NCBI GenBank assembly: GCA_016188775.1
Contig: JACPHC010000005.1
Location: forward strand, 1-41,793
Length of the DNA stretch: 41,793 bases
Direction of reading: 5' to 3'
Origin: Parcubacteria group bacterium
GTDB lineage: Bacteria > Patescibacteriota > Minisyncoccia > JACPHC01
The notes under the pieces were generated by a model. That model was not told the origin of the DNA. It saw nothing but the letters and a program-made list of their open reading frames with translations, and searched no databases. Below are positions 8,108 to 15,870 of the stretch, one piece after another. The stretch's first letter is position 1. Each line of letters begins with the position of its first letter. The position numbers were made by a program, and so were the translations under genes.

Positions 8108-9200
8108 TTGGATTCTTTTGGGAGCGATTTCGGCCCTGTGTTTAATCAGTTTGGCTGTTATTTTCAATCTTTCCTCAATTAATTTCCATAAGCAATTAAT
8201 TTGGTTTGGACTGGGAATTTTTATTTTAATTTTAATCAGTTTAGCCGATTATCGGATTTTAAAAACTTATCCCGCCCCTCTTTTATTTATTTATTTTTTA
8301 AGCTCGATTCTTCTTTTAGGCGTTATTTTTTTTGGTCAAAGAGTCAGAGGGTCGCTTTCTTGGTTTAATTTAGGCCTAGCGACTTTTCAGCCCACGGAGA
8401 TTGCCAAGCCTATTCTTGTTTTACTATTGGCCAAATATTTTTCTCTTCGGCATATTGAGATGTATCGGATTCGGCATTTAGTCGTTTCCGGTATTTACGC
8501 TTTTTTGCCCATAGCGCTTTTATTGGCTCAACCGGATTTGGGATCGGCCGTGATTTTCGGCTTGATCTGGCTGGGAATGGTTTTGCTTTCCGGCATTAAA
8601 TCGCGTCATCTTTTAGCTGTAATATTGATTTTTGGAATTATTTCCGTTTTGGCGTGGAATTTTTTTCTGGCCGATTATCAAAAAGGGAGGATTATGACAT
8701 TTTTACGGCCGGAAACGGATTTTCGCGGCCGGGGCTATCAAGCCCGGCAAACCTTAGTCGCGGCCGGATCCGGTGGATTTTTCGGCCTCGGGCTCGGTCA
8801 GGGCTATCAGGCGCGTTTGGGATTTTTGCCGGAGCCGACGACTGATTTTATTTTTTCAGCTATTTCCGAAGAGTTGGGACTGGCGGCCGGAATATTTATT
8901 TTTTTTCTCTACGGTATTATTTTTTGGAGGATTATGAAAATCGGTCTGGCCGCGGACAATAATTTCGCTCGGCTTTATTCTCTGGGTTTGGGCGTTATGC
9001 TGGCAGCCAATTTGGCTATCAGTATTGGGATGAATCTTGGTCTTTTGCCGATCACCGGAATTCCGACTCCGTTTTTAAGTTATGGCGGCTCTTATCTTAT
9101 TTCTCTTTTTTTGGCTTTCGGCATTCTTCAGGGCATTCACGTCAGAAATAGAAGCGACAGCCTATTGACTTTATATTATAGAGATATAGGATTCCAATAG
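8073..9200 (+). CDS. rodA: Rod shape-determining protein RodA (SEDS peptidoglycan polymerase)
   Basis: A 375-residue polytopic membrane protein of the SEDS family (FtsW/RodA/SpoVE) with about ten membrane segments. SEDS proteins polymerise lipid II glycan strands and work with a class B penicillin-binding protein. Diagnostic segments: FNLGLATFQPTEIAKP (about 108-123), LAQPDLGSA (about 152), the periplasmic GRGYQARQTLVAAGSGG and LPEPTTDFIFSAISEELG segments around 220-265, and GIPTPFLSYGGS near the end. RodA is preferred over FtsW because of the LPEPTTDF segment and because the gene lies outside the division cluster; the usual FtsI-like partner in this window is at 17624. The start lies inside the preceding gene. 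Confidence 0.93.
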   Translation: MNFFYLHLKKIDWILLGAISALCLISLAVIFNLSSINFHKQLIWFGLGIFILILISLADYRILKTYPAPLLFIYFLSSILLLGVIFFGQRVRGSLSWFNLGLATFQPTEIAKPILVLLLAKYFSLRHIEMYRIRHLVVSGIYAFLPIALLLAQPDLGSAVIFGLIWLGMVLLSGIKSRHLLAVILIFGIISVLAWNFFLADYQKGRIMTFLRPETDFRGRGYQARQTLVAAGSGGFFGLGLGQGYQARLGFLPEPTTDFIFSAISEELGLAAGIFIFFLYGIIFWRIMKIGLAADNNFARLYSLGLGVMLAANLAISIGMNLGLLPITGIPTPFLSYGGSYLISLFLAFGILQGIHVRNRSDSLLTLYYRDIGFQ

Positions 9201-9238
9201 AGGTCTTTGAAAATTTAAAAAAGGAGGGAAGGGAATCG

Positions 9239-11341
9239 ATGGAAATCCAAAAAGGAGCAAAAATCGGTTTAATATCGCGAATTGATTACGGCTCCCAGGG
9301 ATTTAGGCAATCTTTAGTTGATAATGGCTTTAATATATTTAGAAAAATAGAAGGCACGCATTTCAATATTCTTGTCGGAGGATTAGTTTCAGAACAAGAT
9401 ATGAAGCAGAATATGAAAAAATATGTAAAAACGAAAATTGACGCGGAAAAAAATAAAAAAAAGACAGGCGAAAAAAGGGACGATTTTTATGAAAATCTTA
9501 CTCGAGAACAGCTTTTGTCTAAAAAATTCACGCTTGAAGAAGAATTTTTAAAAGATGTCGCTGAAAAACTGTCTAAAGTTTTTCCGGTTATAAAAGTTGT
9601 TGATCCTGAAGATCCGAATAAGGAAAAAGTCATTGATTTATTTATCGTCACCAGTCCCGCTTTTGACGGTGAAATTGGAGAAAAAATCGCCCAATTTCTT
9701 TCAGAAATCAGAAGCGATATTAGAATTTGGAATTCCGGAGGCGATAAGTTTGTTGTAAAATATGTCGATAAAACGGTTTGGGTATTAACTCCGACAAAAG
9801 CTGTCTGGATGCGAGGAGATTATTACAGCACGCCTATTGAAAGAGTGATTAAAGATAAAATCAAACAAACTTCGCAGCAAGGATCGCCAGATTTTTATAT
9901 TGTCGGATGTTTTGGTTCAAGCGTTCATAAACAAAAAGGAGAATTAAAATATCAGTATGTTTCTGTCCCTGTTTGCCATCGGCTGGAAAAGACAAGAGTT
10001 AATGAAAATCAAATTGGAGTCAGCGTTTTTGATGTTATTGATGATAGCGGAAAATATCTTTTTCGAACTTATAACCTGAAGGATATTGTCAGCCAGGAGT
10101 TAAGTTTCGTGATTCCCCCTCAAGGAGCTTCTTCTATTCAGAAAAAAATTATAGAAAATATAAAAAGCCGAGGTTGGACGACTCCCGGTATATTAAAACA
10201 CAACCTTGGTTTTACAGAGAAAGTAATAAATAACGAGCTTGAGGGTCTGAAAAAAAAGAAAACGTTTAGAAGAAACGGTGAAAACTGGCCCGGTATTTTC
10301 TATCAAGAAAAAAGTAAAAAATATTATTTTAATCTTGATTATGTTCAGCATCGCTTAAAATACGCTATGCCAGCCCCGCCTTTTGACGAAGATAGAATTA
10401 TAAGTTTTGCTTGTTTTCACGCCGGATCAGTTGAAACGGATTATAATTTTTTTCTTGTGGATCTTCCAAAAATTATTTTGAACCGCGGAGTAAAAATTTT
10501 AATTGACGCCGGCGACACAAAAGAGGGAATGAAGCATAATCTCGACAGAAAGGGCGAACTTATTGCCGGAATAAACAACACAAAGCAGGAAAAATTCGCC
10601 GCTAATTCAATCGGCATTGTTATTTTTAAAGTTTTTGTTGAAAGGTTTTCTTCGCTTTACGCCAAGGCGGATATCAATAAATTGACGCAGGAAAAAATCG
10701 ATAATTTAATTTCCGATTCCTTGTTATTGTTTATCTACATTCTTGGCAATCACGATCTTTGGGAGACGGAAGACGGCCATGATCCGTTGGAACTTTTTCA
10801 CGTCCTTCTAGCAAGATTTTTAACTGATCATATTTGGCAATATCTTAATTCAAAGCAGATTAAAACTTCTTACGAGAGTATATTAAAAATTACGGAAAAA
10901 AAGATTATGCGAAAAGAAATTTTTGAATTGCCGTCAGGCCTTAAAATGTCAATTCAGCATCCTCATATGGCTAGAGCCAAAACAACTTCTCTTCGTCCTC
11001 AAGAGATGCTGGAATTTGGGAAACGTCAAAATTGCCAGATAACCATCGGCGCCAATTTTCATGTCAGCGAAAGCTTGAATGAATGGGATATGGATTTGGG
11101 CCAATGCCATTCGCAGGAAATAGGCACAATCAAACACGGATCAAATTTTGAAAGACGCAAAATGAAAATAGTCGATCAGGGAGTCGGCTATTTAAGAGTG
11201 TTATCTAAAGATAAAAAAATTTATATGACCGAAAGCGCTTTTGACGGAGCGCCGCGCAAACAGCCGATTGATAATATAGATATTATCAATTCTTATATCA
11301 CGAAAGAATTTCAAATTGAGCCCTTAAATAAAATTGAATAG
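9239..11341 (+). CDS. Large uncharacterised protein: two degenerate metallophosphoesterase-like domains joined by a winged helix
   Basis: A 700-residue soluble protein with a strong AGGAGG 12-17 bases before the ATG. I do not recognise a named family. The C-terminal part (about 385-660) follows calcineurin-like phosphoesterase order: ISFACFHAGS (388-397, where the first metal Asp of the usual D-x-H is Cys392), LIDAGDTKEG (421-430), LGNHDLWE (502-509), QHPH (573-576) and IGANFHVSES (603-612). The N-terminal part (1-285) has a parallel layout: GLISRIDYGS (10-19), ILVGGLVS, TSPAFDG and IVGCFGSSVHK (221-231). Between them, about 296-370, is a helical segment resembling a winged helix. This suggests a DNA- or RNA-related nuclease relative with altered metal ligands. 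It is a single-gene unit ending in a terminator. Confidence 0.6.
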   Translation: MEIQKGAKIGLISRIDYGSQGFRQSLVDNGFNIFRKIEGTHFNILVGGLVSEQDMKQNMKKYVKTKIDAEKNKKKTGEKRDDFYENLTREQLLSKKFTLEEEFLKDVAEKLSKVFPVIKVVDPEDPNKEKVIDLFIVTSPAFDGEIGEKIAQFLSEIRSDIRIWNSGGDKFVVKYVDKTVWVLTPTKAVWMRGDYYSTPIERVIKDKIKQTSQQGSPDFYIVGCFGSSVHKQKGELKYQYVSVPVCHRLEKTRVNENQIGVSVFDVIDDSGKYLFRTYNLKDIVSQELSFVIPPQGASSIQKKIIENIKSRGWTTPGILKHNLGFTEKVINNELEGLKKKKTFRRNGENWPGIFYQEKSKKYYFNLDYVQHRLKYAMPAPPFDEDRIISFACFHAGSVETDYNFFLVDLPKIILNRGVKILIDAGDTKEGMKHNLDRKGELIAGINNTKQEKFAANSIGIVIFKVFVERFSSLYAKADINKLTQEKIDNLISDSLLLFIYILGNHDLWETEDGHDPLELFHVLLARFLTDHIWQYLNSKQIKTSYESILKITEKKIMRKEIFELPSGLKMSIQHPHMARAKTTSLRPQEMLEFGKRQNCQITIGANFHVSESLNEWDMDLGQCHSQEIGTIKHGSNFERRKMKIVDQGVGYLRVLSKDKKIYMTESAFDGAPRKQPIDNIDIINSYITKEFQIEPLNKIE

Positions 11342-11364
11342 GCCGATTTCCTCGGCCTTTTTTT
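11341..11364 (+). terminator. Intrinsic terminator after the metallophosphoesterase-like gene
   Basis: GGCCGA (11341-11346) and TCGGCC (11352-11357) form a perfect stem with a 5-base loop and seven T after it. The last base of the TAG stop codon is the first base of the stem. Confidence 0.9.
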
Positions 11365-11365
11365 C

Positions 11366-11445
11366 TTGACCCCGTAAGACAACTTCGAATGTTCCAAATC
11401 ACACGCGACCGCATTTTTTTTCGAAGTTGCTCTACGGGGTTGACA
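11366..11445. repeat. Palindromic element with CCCCGTA ends
   Basis: ACCCCGTA (11369-11376) pairs with TACGGGGT (11433-11440) and CAACTTCGAA (11380-11389) with TTCGAAGTTG (11420-11429), enclosing a 30-base centre without a gene. The right end supplies TTGACA, used as the -35 box of the rplJ promoter. The ends resemble those of the element at 34933-35095, which carries a GIY-YIG remnant, and TTGACCCCGTAA also occurs at 6600-6611 in the 23S intron. Confidence 0.65.
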
Positions 11446-11468
11446 TTTATTTTTTCTTCGATTACTAT
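11440..11468 (+). promoter_or_regulatory. Promoter of the rplJ-rplL unit
   Basis: A perfect TTGACA (11440-11445), 17-base spacing and TACTAT (11463-11468, 4 of 6). The -35 box lies in the right arm of the palindromic element just upstream. Confidence 0.6.
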
Positions 11469-11480
11469 TAAGTTAATCAA

Positions 11481-11605
11481 GCCAAAGACAGCGGGTTTAT
11501 CCGCCTAAATTTTTCTAAGAAAAATTTAGGCGGATAAATAAATCCCGTCGAGGTTAAGTCAAGAAATTTCTCGCAAAGTCTTTGGTTTTACCAAAGTTTT
11601 TTATT
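11481..11605 (+). promoter_or_regulatory. Ribosomal protein L10 leader with attenuator
   Basis: Matches the layout of the L10 leader known from Firmicutes: an outer stem CCAAAGAC (11482-11489) with GTCTTTGG (11578-11585), the segments CAGCGGG and CCCGTCGAGG facing each other, and an inner arm that here is a perfect 19-bp hairpin (11497-11515 with 11519-11537). CTTTGGT (11580-11586) can alternatively pair with ACCAAAG (11590-11596), followed by TTTTTTATTTTT, an intrinsic terminator directly before the ATG. The outer stem and the terminator exclude each other, so L10-L12 binding could control read-through, as reported for Bacillus subtilis. Confidence 0.8.
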
Positions 11606-11608
11606 TTT

Positions 11609-12103
11609 ATGGCCATTACAAAAGAAAAAAAATCAAATATTATCGCCGATTTAACTAAGCAATTTTCTGAAGCCAAGTTTTTAGTTTTTGCCGATTTTAC
11701 CGGCCTTTCCGCGGTCCAAATGAGGCTTTTTAAAAAAGCGCTACTGGATTCAGGCGCTAAAAATAAAGTTGCCAAAAAAACTTTAATCATTATCGCTCTT
11801 GAAAAGGCCGGTTTTAAAGGAAAAATTTCCGAAGAGGCGCTTGAAGGCCAAGTTACTGTTACTTTAAATGACGGAGATTTGTTAAAAGTTTCGAAAGTGA
11901 ACCGCGATTTTGCCAAAGAATATCCGACTTTTAAAATTTTAGGAGGAATTTTCAAGGGGGAATTTGTTTTAGCCGAAGATATCAAGAAATTAGGCGCTAT
12001 TCCTTCTCAAAGCGCCCTTTACGCTCAACTGGCCGGTTTATTAAATAATATTATTGGTCGATTTGTTTTCACGTTAAAACAATTAGAAATAAAAAAATCA
12101 TAA
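11609..12103 (+). CDS. rplJ: 50S ribosomal protein L10
   Basis: A 164-residue protein (family usually 160-175) that anchors L12 dimers to 23S rRNA at the stalk base. Typical features are the KEKK start with a helix, FADFTGLSAVQMRLFKKAL (about 27-45), the KVAKKTL segment, the ILGGIFKGE segment near 110 and a C-terminal helical tail (LYAQLAGLLNNIIGRF) that binds L12. The ATG at 11609 is chosen because MAITKEKK is the normal start; the frame stays open further upstream through the leader. No Shine-Dalgarno is present: the codon directly follows the U-tract of the attenuator. rplL follows after 6 bases. The usual upstream rplK and rplA genes are absent here. Confidence 0.97.
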   Translation: MAITKEKKSNIIADLTKQFSEAKFLVFADFTGLSAVQMRLFKKALLDSGAKNKVAKKTLIIIALEKAGFKGKISEEALEGQVTVTLNDGDLLKVSKVNRDFAKEYPTFKILGGIFKGEFVLAEDIKKLGAIPSQSALYAQLAGLLNNIIGRFVFTLKQLEIKKS

Positions 12104-12109
12104 AAATAT

Positions 12110-12490
12110 ATGACAGAAGATAAAAAATTACAGGATATAATTGAAAAAGTTGAAGCGCTTAACGTTCTCGAGCTTTCCCAATTAGTCAAGGCCTTAGAGG
12201 AAAAATTCGGAGTTTCGGCCGCCATGCTCATGGCCGCTGGCGGGGGTGGAGCGGGAGAGGCCGCGAAGGCCGAGGAAAAATCAACTTTTGACCTTGAATT
12301 AAAGAACGCGGGAGAAGCGAAAATTCAGGTGATTAAAGCGGTGCGCGAAATTTCCGGACTTGGCCTCAAAGAAGCCAAAGATCTTGTGGACGCAGCTCCG
12401 AAAGTCGTTAAGACCGGAATGTCCAAGGACGAAGCCGAAGAAGCCAAGAAAAAATTGGAAGAAGCCGGCGCAATGGCGGAATTGAAATAA
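12110..12490 (+). CDS. rplL: 50S ribosomal protein L7/L12
   Basis: A 126-residue stalk protein that recruits translational GTPases such as EF-G and TypA. The N-terminal dimerisation helices (residues 1-35, [17 protein letters not shown]), an Ala/Gly-rich hinge (about 37-55) and the C-terminal globular domain ([17 protein letters not shown], then [20 protein letters not shown]) are all intact. It is co-transcribed with rplJ at a 6-base gap, and no separate promoter is seen. It is the shortest conserved gene of the unit and has a typical family length. Confidence 0.98.
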   Translation: MTEDKKLQDIIEKVEALNVLELSQLVKALEEKFGVSAAMLMAAGGGGAGEAAKAEEKSTFDLELKNAGEAKIQVIKAVREISGLGLKEAKDLVDAAPKVVKTGMSKDEAEEAKKKLEEAGAMAELK

Positions 12491-12549
12491 AGGATTTTGA
12501 ACCTTTAAGACGATGCTGGTTTTGAGTTCGTAATTTAGATAATTTTGTT

Positions 12550-13146
12550 ATGCCTTCTAATATTTTAGAACAGTTATTTTCTTCCGTAACAAGACCGCGT
12601 CTTTTAAAATTGTTTTTGAGGCATAAAAACGATTACTTCACGTCTAAAGAAATTATTCGGAAGATTAAGGCCAGCAAGGAATCGGTTAAAAAAGAAATTA
12701 ATTTTTTTATAAAAATCGGGCTTATCCAATCTCGGATGATAAAACATCCTCTTTCTAAGAAAAAGGAAAGAATGATGTTTTTGAGGCCCGATTTTTATTT
12801 TTTGAAAGAATTAGGCGACTTAATTTTAAAACCGTCGATTATTTCCCGAAAAAATCTTATTAAAAAAATAATTAGCCTCGGCAACATCAAATTAGCCGTT
12901 CTTTCCGGAATTTTCATTAACGAAGAGAATACTCGAGCCGATCTTTTGCTGGTGGGAAGCAGGATTAAACAACGGAATCTTTCTAATTTTTTGGCCGGTC
13001 TTGAGGCGGAATTAGGCAAAGAAATCAATTATGTTTTGCTTTCCGAAGAGGAATTCCGATATCGAATGAATATGTTTGACCGTTTTTTACGGGATTTATT
13101 GGAAGGTCCTCATGAAATATTGATTGAAAAAATAAAGATTGAATAG
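12550..13146 (+). CDS. Winged-helix protein with a nucleotidyltransferase-like domain
   Basis: A 198-residue protein. Residues 1-80 form a winged helix: LEQLFSSVTRPRLLKLFLRH, a recognition region with KASKESVKKEINFFIKIGLIQS, and a basic wing (HPLSKKKER). Residues 100-195 resemble a minimal nucleotidyltransferase fold (LAVLSGIFINEENTRADLLLVG, then EINYVLLSEEEFRYRMNMFDRF). The canonical GS...D-x-D is reduced to LSG and RADLLLVG, so catalysis is doubtful. Proteins of this two-domain type recur in Patescibacteria and are usually called hypothetical or transcriptional regulators. It lies 59 bases after rplL, in the same direction, and could be read through from it. The target is unknown. Confidence 0.65.
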   Translation: MPSNILEQLFSSVTRPRLLKLFLRHKNDYFTSKEIIRKIKASKESVKKEINFFIKIGLIQSRMIKHPLSKKKERMMFLRPDFYFLKELGDLILKPSIISRKNLIKKIISLGNIKLAVLSGIFINEENTRADLLLVGSRIKQRNLSNFLAGLEAELGKEINYVLLSEEEFRYRMNMFDRFLRDLLEGPHEILIEKIKIE

Positions 13147-13156
13147 CTTAAGGTGT

Positions 13157-13178
13157 GGGCGGCTAGCTCAATGGCAGC
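13157..13178 (+). pseudogene. tRNA 5' fragment (D-arm remnant)
   Basis: GGGCGGCTAGCTCAATGGCAG resembles the first 21 bases of a tRNA and shares TAGCTCAATGG with the intact tRNA-Val about 105 bases downstream. It runs into a GC-rich palindrome (CGGCCCTACGGGCCG) instead of an anticodon arm, so no functional tRNA can form. Confidence 0.4.
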
Positions 13179-13262
13179 CCGGCCCTACGGGCCGTAGGCC
13201 CGGAGGGAGCGGTTTATTTTAAGGAGACGATTCAGGAAGGATTTGACTCCGCTTACAAATAT

Positions 13263-13334
13263 GCGCCCTTAGCTCAATGGTAGAGCGTTGCATTCACATT
13301 GCAAAGGCTGTTGGTTCGATCCCAACAGGGCGCA
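13263..13334 (+). tRNA. tRNA-Val (anticodon CAC)
   Basis: A complete cloverleaf: acceptor GCGCCCT with AGGGCGC, D-arm GCTC/GAGC, anticodon stem TTGCA/TGCAA with loop TTCACAT, and T-arm GTTGG-TTCGATC-CCAAC. Discriminator base A; CCA is not encoded. The anticodon CAC reads GUG. Confidence 0.95.
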
Positions 13335-13364
13335 CAGGAAGATTTATAACGAAGTAAGTTTACA

Positions 13365-13397
13365 GGGGATTATAGTTTCGAATCCTGTGCCTCCGCT
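13365..13397 (+). pseudogene. tRNA 3' fragment (disrupted T-arm)
   Basis: A T-loop TTCGAAT and CCTGT-GCCTCCGC resemble the 3' end of a tRNA, but the matching T-stem strand ACAGG is separated from the loop by about 10 extra bases (GGATTATAG). It has no 5' partner with a matching acceptor stem nearby. Best read as a remnant. Confidence 0.3.
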
Positions 13398-13402
13398 AAG
13401 AT

Positions 13403-13472
13403 ACTGAAGAAGCGCGCGTTTTCCTTGCTAGCGCGAGGACGAGCTTGCTTCTCGTTTTCGTTTTTCTTCAGT
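13403..13472. repeat. Inverted repeat between tRNA-Val and the beta-propeller gene
   Basis: ACTGAAGAA (13403-13411) and TTCTTCAGT (13464-13472) are perfect arms. The GC-rich centre contains further short complements (GCGCG near 13412 with CGCG near 13432). It may act as a terminator structure for the convergent units or be a small repeat element. Confidence 0.5.
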
Positions 13473-13503
13473 CGCGTCCGAGCGAAATGGCGGTTATTTA
13501 TTT

Positions 13504-15666
13504 TTATTTCTGAACGGAAAATCTCAAAATCCTTCCGGAGAATTTAAACTCACCCACCCAAAGAAAGGAGCCGTCGAAAGCGAGGGACGCCGGCCAGAAA
13601 ACCTTGTTTTTGCCTATTTCCGGTCTAGTGTCTTGGGCGCTGGATTCGCCCAATATTGTATCGTAAGTTTTGCCGGCTAAGGCATCCTCAATATTACGCC
13701 AAGCATAAACTGTGTTACCGGCGGTATTGGCGATAAAGAAGCTACCGCCTGCCGCTAGCGCGTCTTCGGGGAGGTTGGTGGGCGCAATATCTCTGTTAAG
13801 AGTTTTCGGTTTTGCGCCATTAGACAGATTGGCGATAGTGAAAATTTTAATGTGTCCCGTTTGGTTATCCAGTGTAGTGGCCACAACTAAATATTTTCCA
13901 TCGCTAGAAAGGCGTCGGGGTTGATCGATTGAAAGCGTGAATTTGGGTTCGCTGTTTTTGCCAGGAACGCCTTCAAACGCATAAACTTTGTCGGCTTGGC
14001 TATCGGCAAGATAAAAGTACTTATTATCCATTGCTACTCCGTGCAGTTCTTGGAATTGAACCGAACCAACGCGATCCGTCAAAATATCATTTGGAAGTTC
14101 TCCATTCAAAGGCGGATTTCTCCAAATATACACGGTCTTTCTGCCGGCAAGCGCAAGAGTATTGCCAAACAACACATTGTCCCAAGGCGCGTCCGGAAGG
14201 GAGTAAACAAAATCCGGATAAGCGTTATTTTGATCCGGCAGGTTTTTCCAGACATACAGTTTATGAAAGTCGGAAGATACAAATAAGCTCTTGCCATCAG
14301 TCGCCAGCACCGGATTAGTAATGAAGAAATTTGTGGCCAGAGTATTCACGTCAATGTCGGGACTGCCAATCGCAAAATCCGGTTTTTGTTCGGACTCCGT
14401 TGGAATTTTACGATATCCGATTATTTTGTTTTCATTCCCCCGTAAAATGTAGAGTATTTCTCCCGCGCTGGCAATATTATTTCCATCATCCGGTCCGCCG
14501 GGTATTGGCCGGATCGTAAGATCGGCGGCAATATTCGCATCGGAGGGAAAGGCATTATAGATACTTAGTCCAACGCCATCAGAGCCGGTTAATACAAGTT
14601 TGCCCTCGGCCGTGAACGCGCCGACTGCCTGGCTGGGATAATAAAAATCAAAAGGCTGATCGGGAGATGTCGGCCAAGATTTCCAAACGAAAGTCGCGGC
14701 TCCGCCGAACTCTTGAAGATTTCTGCCGGTTGGTACTTTGGCATTGTGATCCCAGATAAGCAGACGATTACCGTCGCTCGTAATGTAACGAGGCGTGCCC
14801 ATCTTTCCTTTGCCGGTTAAGACCAGATTCGGCTCTTGATTATTTTGCTGAGGGAACTTGTTCCATATCAGCGCTTTGCCACCAGACGTAGCCGCGATTA
14901 TAAGTTTTGTTCCGTCAGTCCAAACTCCCCAAGGCCATTCAAGATTATGCTGTGAGCCTATGTTCTTCGCCAGTGTAGGCACGTCCATAACAATATCCGC
15001 GGACTGGCCGTTTTTTGTAGGAAAGGTGAGCCAAATAAGGACTCGATTATTATAAGAATCCGCTACTATAACTTTTCCTTTTGCCGCGCTCACCGCGCTC
15101 GGCCAGTTTAACTGATGCAATCCCGTACCGGGATTGTTTTTTACAAAATCGGGCTGTCCTAAAACTAAATCCGGAGGCGTATTTCCGGTTGGCAATGTAT
15201 TCCAAATTAAGACGCGGTTGTTGTTGCGGTCGGATAGAAGCAAGCGCTTGCCGTCAGTCGCGATTCCGGCAGGATGATTAAAAAGAAGCGGCCCGCCGGT
15301 ATTGTTGAAATCAATCCCTGAAAGCATGATGTCCGCGTCCTGTCCGGTCTTGAACCAGCTTGCCCCGACAGCGCCGTTGGGGTCGGCTGCTGGTTTCGTA
15401 GAAACTGATTTGTATTTCGCGTCGGTGGATTTTACAGAAATCTTGTTTGACTGAGAGGGTTGAAATTGGGGTTGCTGAGACCGAGATTGTTGTTCTTGAA
15501 AACTGGGCGCTTCATTCTCTTTTTCTTGAGGCGTTGTTTTTTGAGAAATAGGCGCCTTATTTTCCCGAAATACCAAAAATCCGCCGCTAACGGCGATTAG
15601 AACTCCAATTATGATTACAAGCAAAACTATCAAAGAGAATCCTTTTTGTTGAAAATTATTTTTCAT
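13504..15666 (-). CDS. Surface beta-propeller protein (NHL-like repeats) with a prepilin-like N-terminus
   Basis: A 720-residue exported protein. The N-terminus (QQKGFSLIVLLVIIIGVLIA) has the G-F cleavage site and hydrophobic helix of type IV prepilins, but the conserved Glu at +5 is Val. A Gln/Pro/Ser-rich linker (about 45-95) follows. The rest is built of NHL or six-bladed propeller repeats, seen as recurring DGKRLLLSDRNNNRVLIWNT and VIVADSYNNRVLIW units with NxxPDLVLGQPDF between them. The likely role is adhesion or cell-surface binding; no enzyme motif is seen. An in-frame ATG five codons upstream (15681) is possible; the one used here puts the prepilin motif at the usual distance. Base composition is visibly more GC-rich than the neighbours, which may indicate transfer. 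Confidence 0.7.
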   Translation of the reverse strand: MKNNFQQKGFSLIVLLVIIIGVLIAVSGGFLVFRENKAPISQKTTPQEKENEAPSFQEQQSRSQQPQFQPSQSNKISVKSTDAKYKSVSTKPAADPNGAVGASWFKTGQDADIMLSGIDFNNTGGPLLFNHPAGIATDGKRLLLSDRNNNRVLIWNTLPTGNTPPDLVLGQPDFVKNNPGTGLHQLNWPSAVSAAKGKVIVADSYNNRVLIWLTFPTKNGQSADIVMDVPTLAKNIGSQHNLEWPWGVWTDGTKLIIAATSGGKALIWNKFPQQNNQEPNLVLTGKGKMGTPRYITSDGNRLLIWDHNAKVPTGRNLQEFGGAATFVWKSWPTSPDQPFDFYYPSQAVGAFTAEGKLVLTGSDGVGLSIYNAFPSDANIAADLTIRPIPGGPDDGNNIASAGEILYILRGNENKIIGYRKIPTESEQKPDFAIGSPDIDVNTLATNFFITNPVLATDGKSLFVSSDFHKLYVWKNLPDQNNAYPDFVYSLPDAPWDNVLFGNTLALAGRKTVYIWRNPPLNGELPNDILTDRVGSVQFQELHGVAMDNKYFYLADSQADKVYAFEGVPGKNSEPKFTLSIDQPRRLSSDGKYLVVATTLDNQTGHIKIFTIANLSNGAKPKTLNRDIAPTNLPEDALAAGGSFFIANTAGNTVYAWRNIEDALAGKTYDTILGESSAQDTRPEIGKNKVFWPASLAFDGSFLWVGEFKFSGRILRFSVQK

Positions 15667-15720
15667 AGCATGTATTTGCATTCATTGTACTATTTCGTAT
15701 AGAAAAATGAAAACAAATAA

Positions 15721-15766
15721 TCGTCATTTCGTTTGGGCGCGGCAGGCCGCGGGACGGAACGACACG
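15721..15766. repeat. GC-rich imperfect palindrome
   Basis: CGCGG/CCGCG around CAGG (about 15738-15752), extended outward by TTCGT/ACGGAA-type complements to TCGT at 15721 and ACGA near 15764. It is unlike the AT-rich surroundings and resembles a REP-type element between divergent genes. Nothing else is recognised between it and the hairpin at 15871. Confidence 0.4.
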
Positions 15767-15870
15767 TTATTGTTTAGCCGCTATATATTTTTGATAAAGT
15801 GAGCTCGAGCGGAGTTGCATTAAAGACTCCAGATCCGAAAAGTGCACAACCTGTGTATAGTTTTTATTAA

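Noticed and set aside
13157-13397. Split or permuted tRNA gene formed by the two fragments
   Set aside because: The acceptor strands of the two fragments pair at only about four of seven positions, and the anticodon arm is missing.
13996-15281. Plus-strand open frames of 60-96 codons
   Set aside because: They are antisense shadows of the NHL propeller gene, whose repeat pattern is clear on the minus strand.
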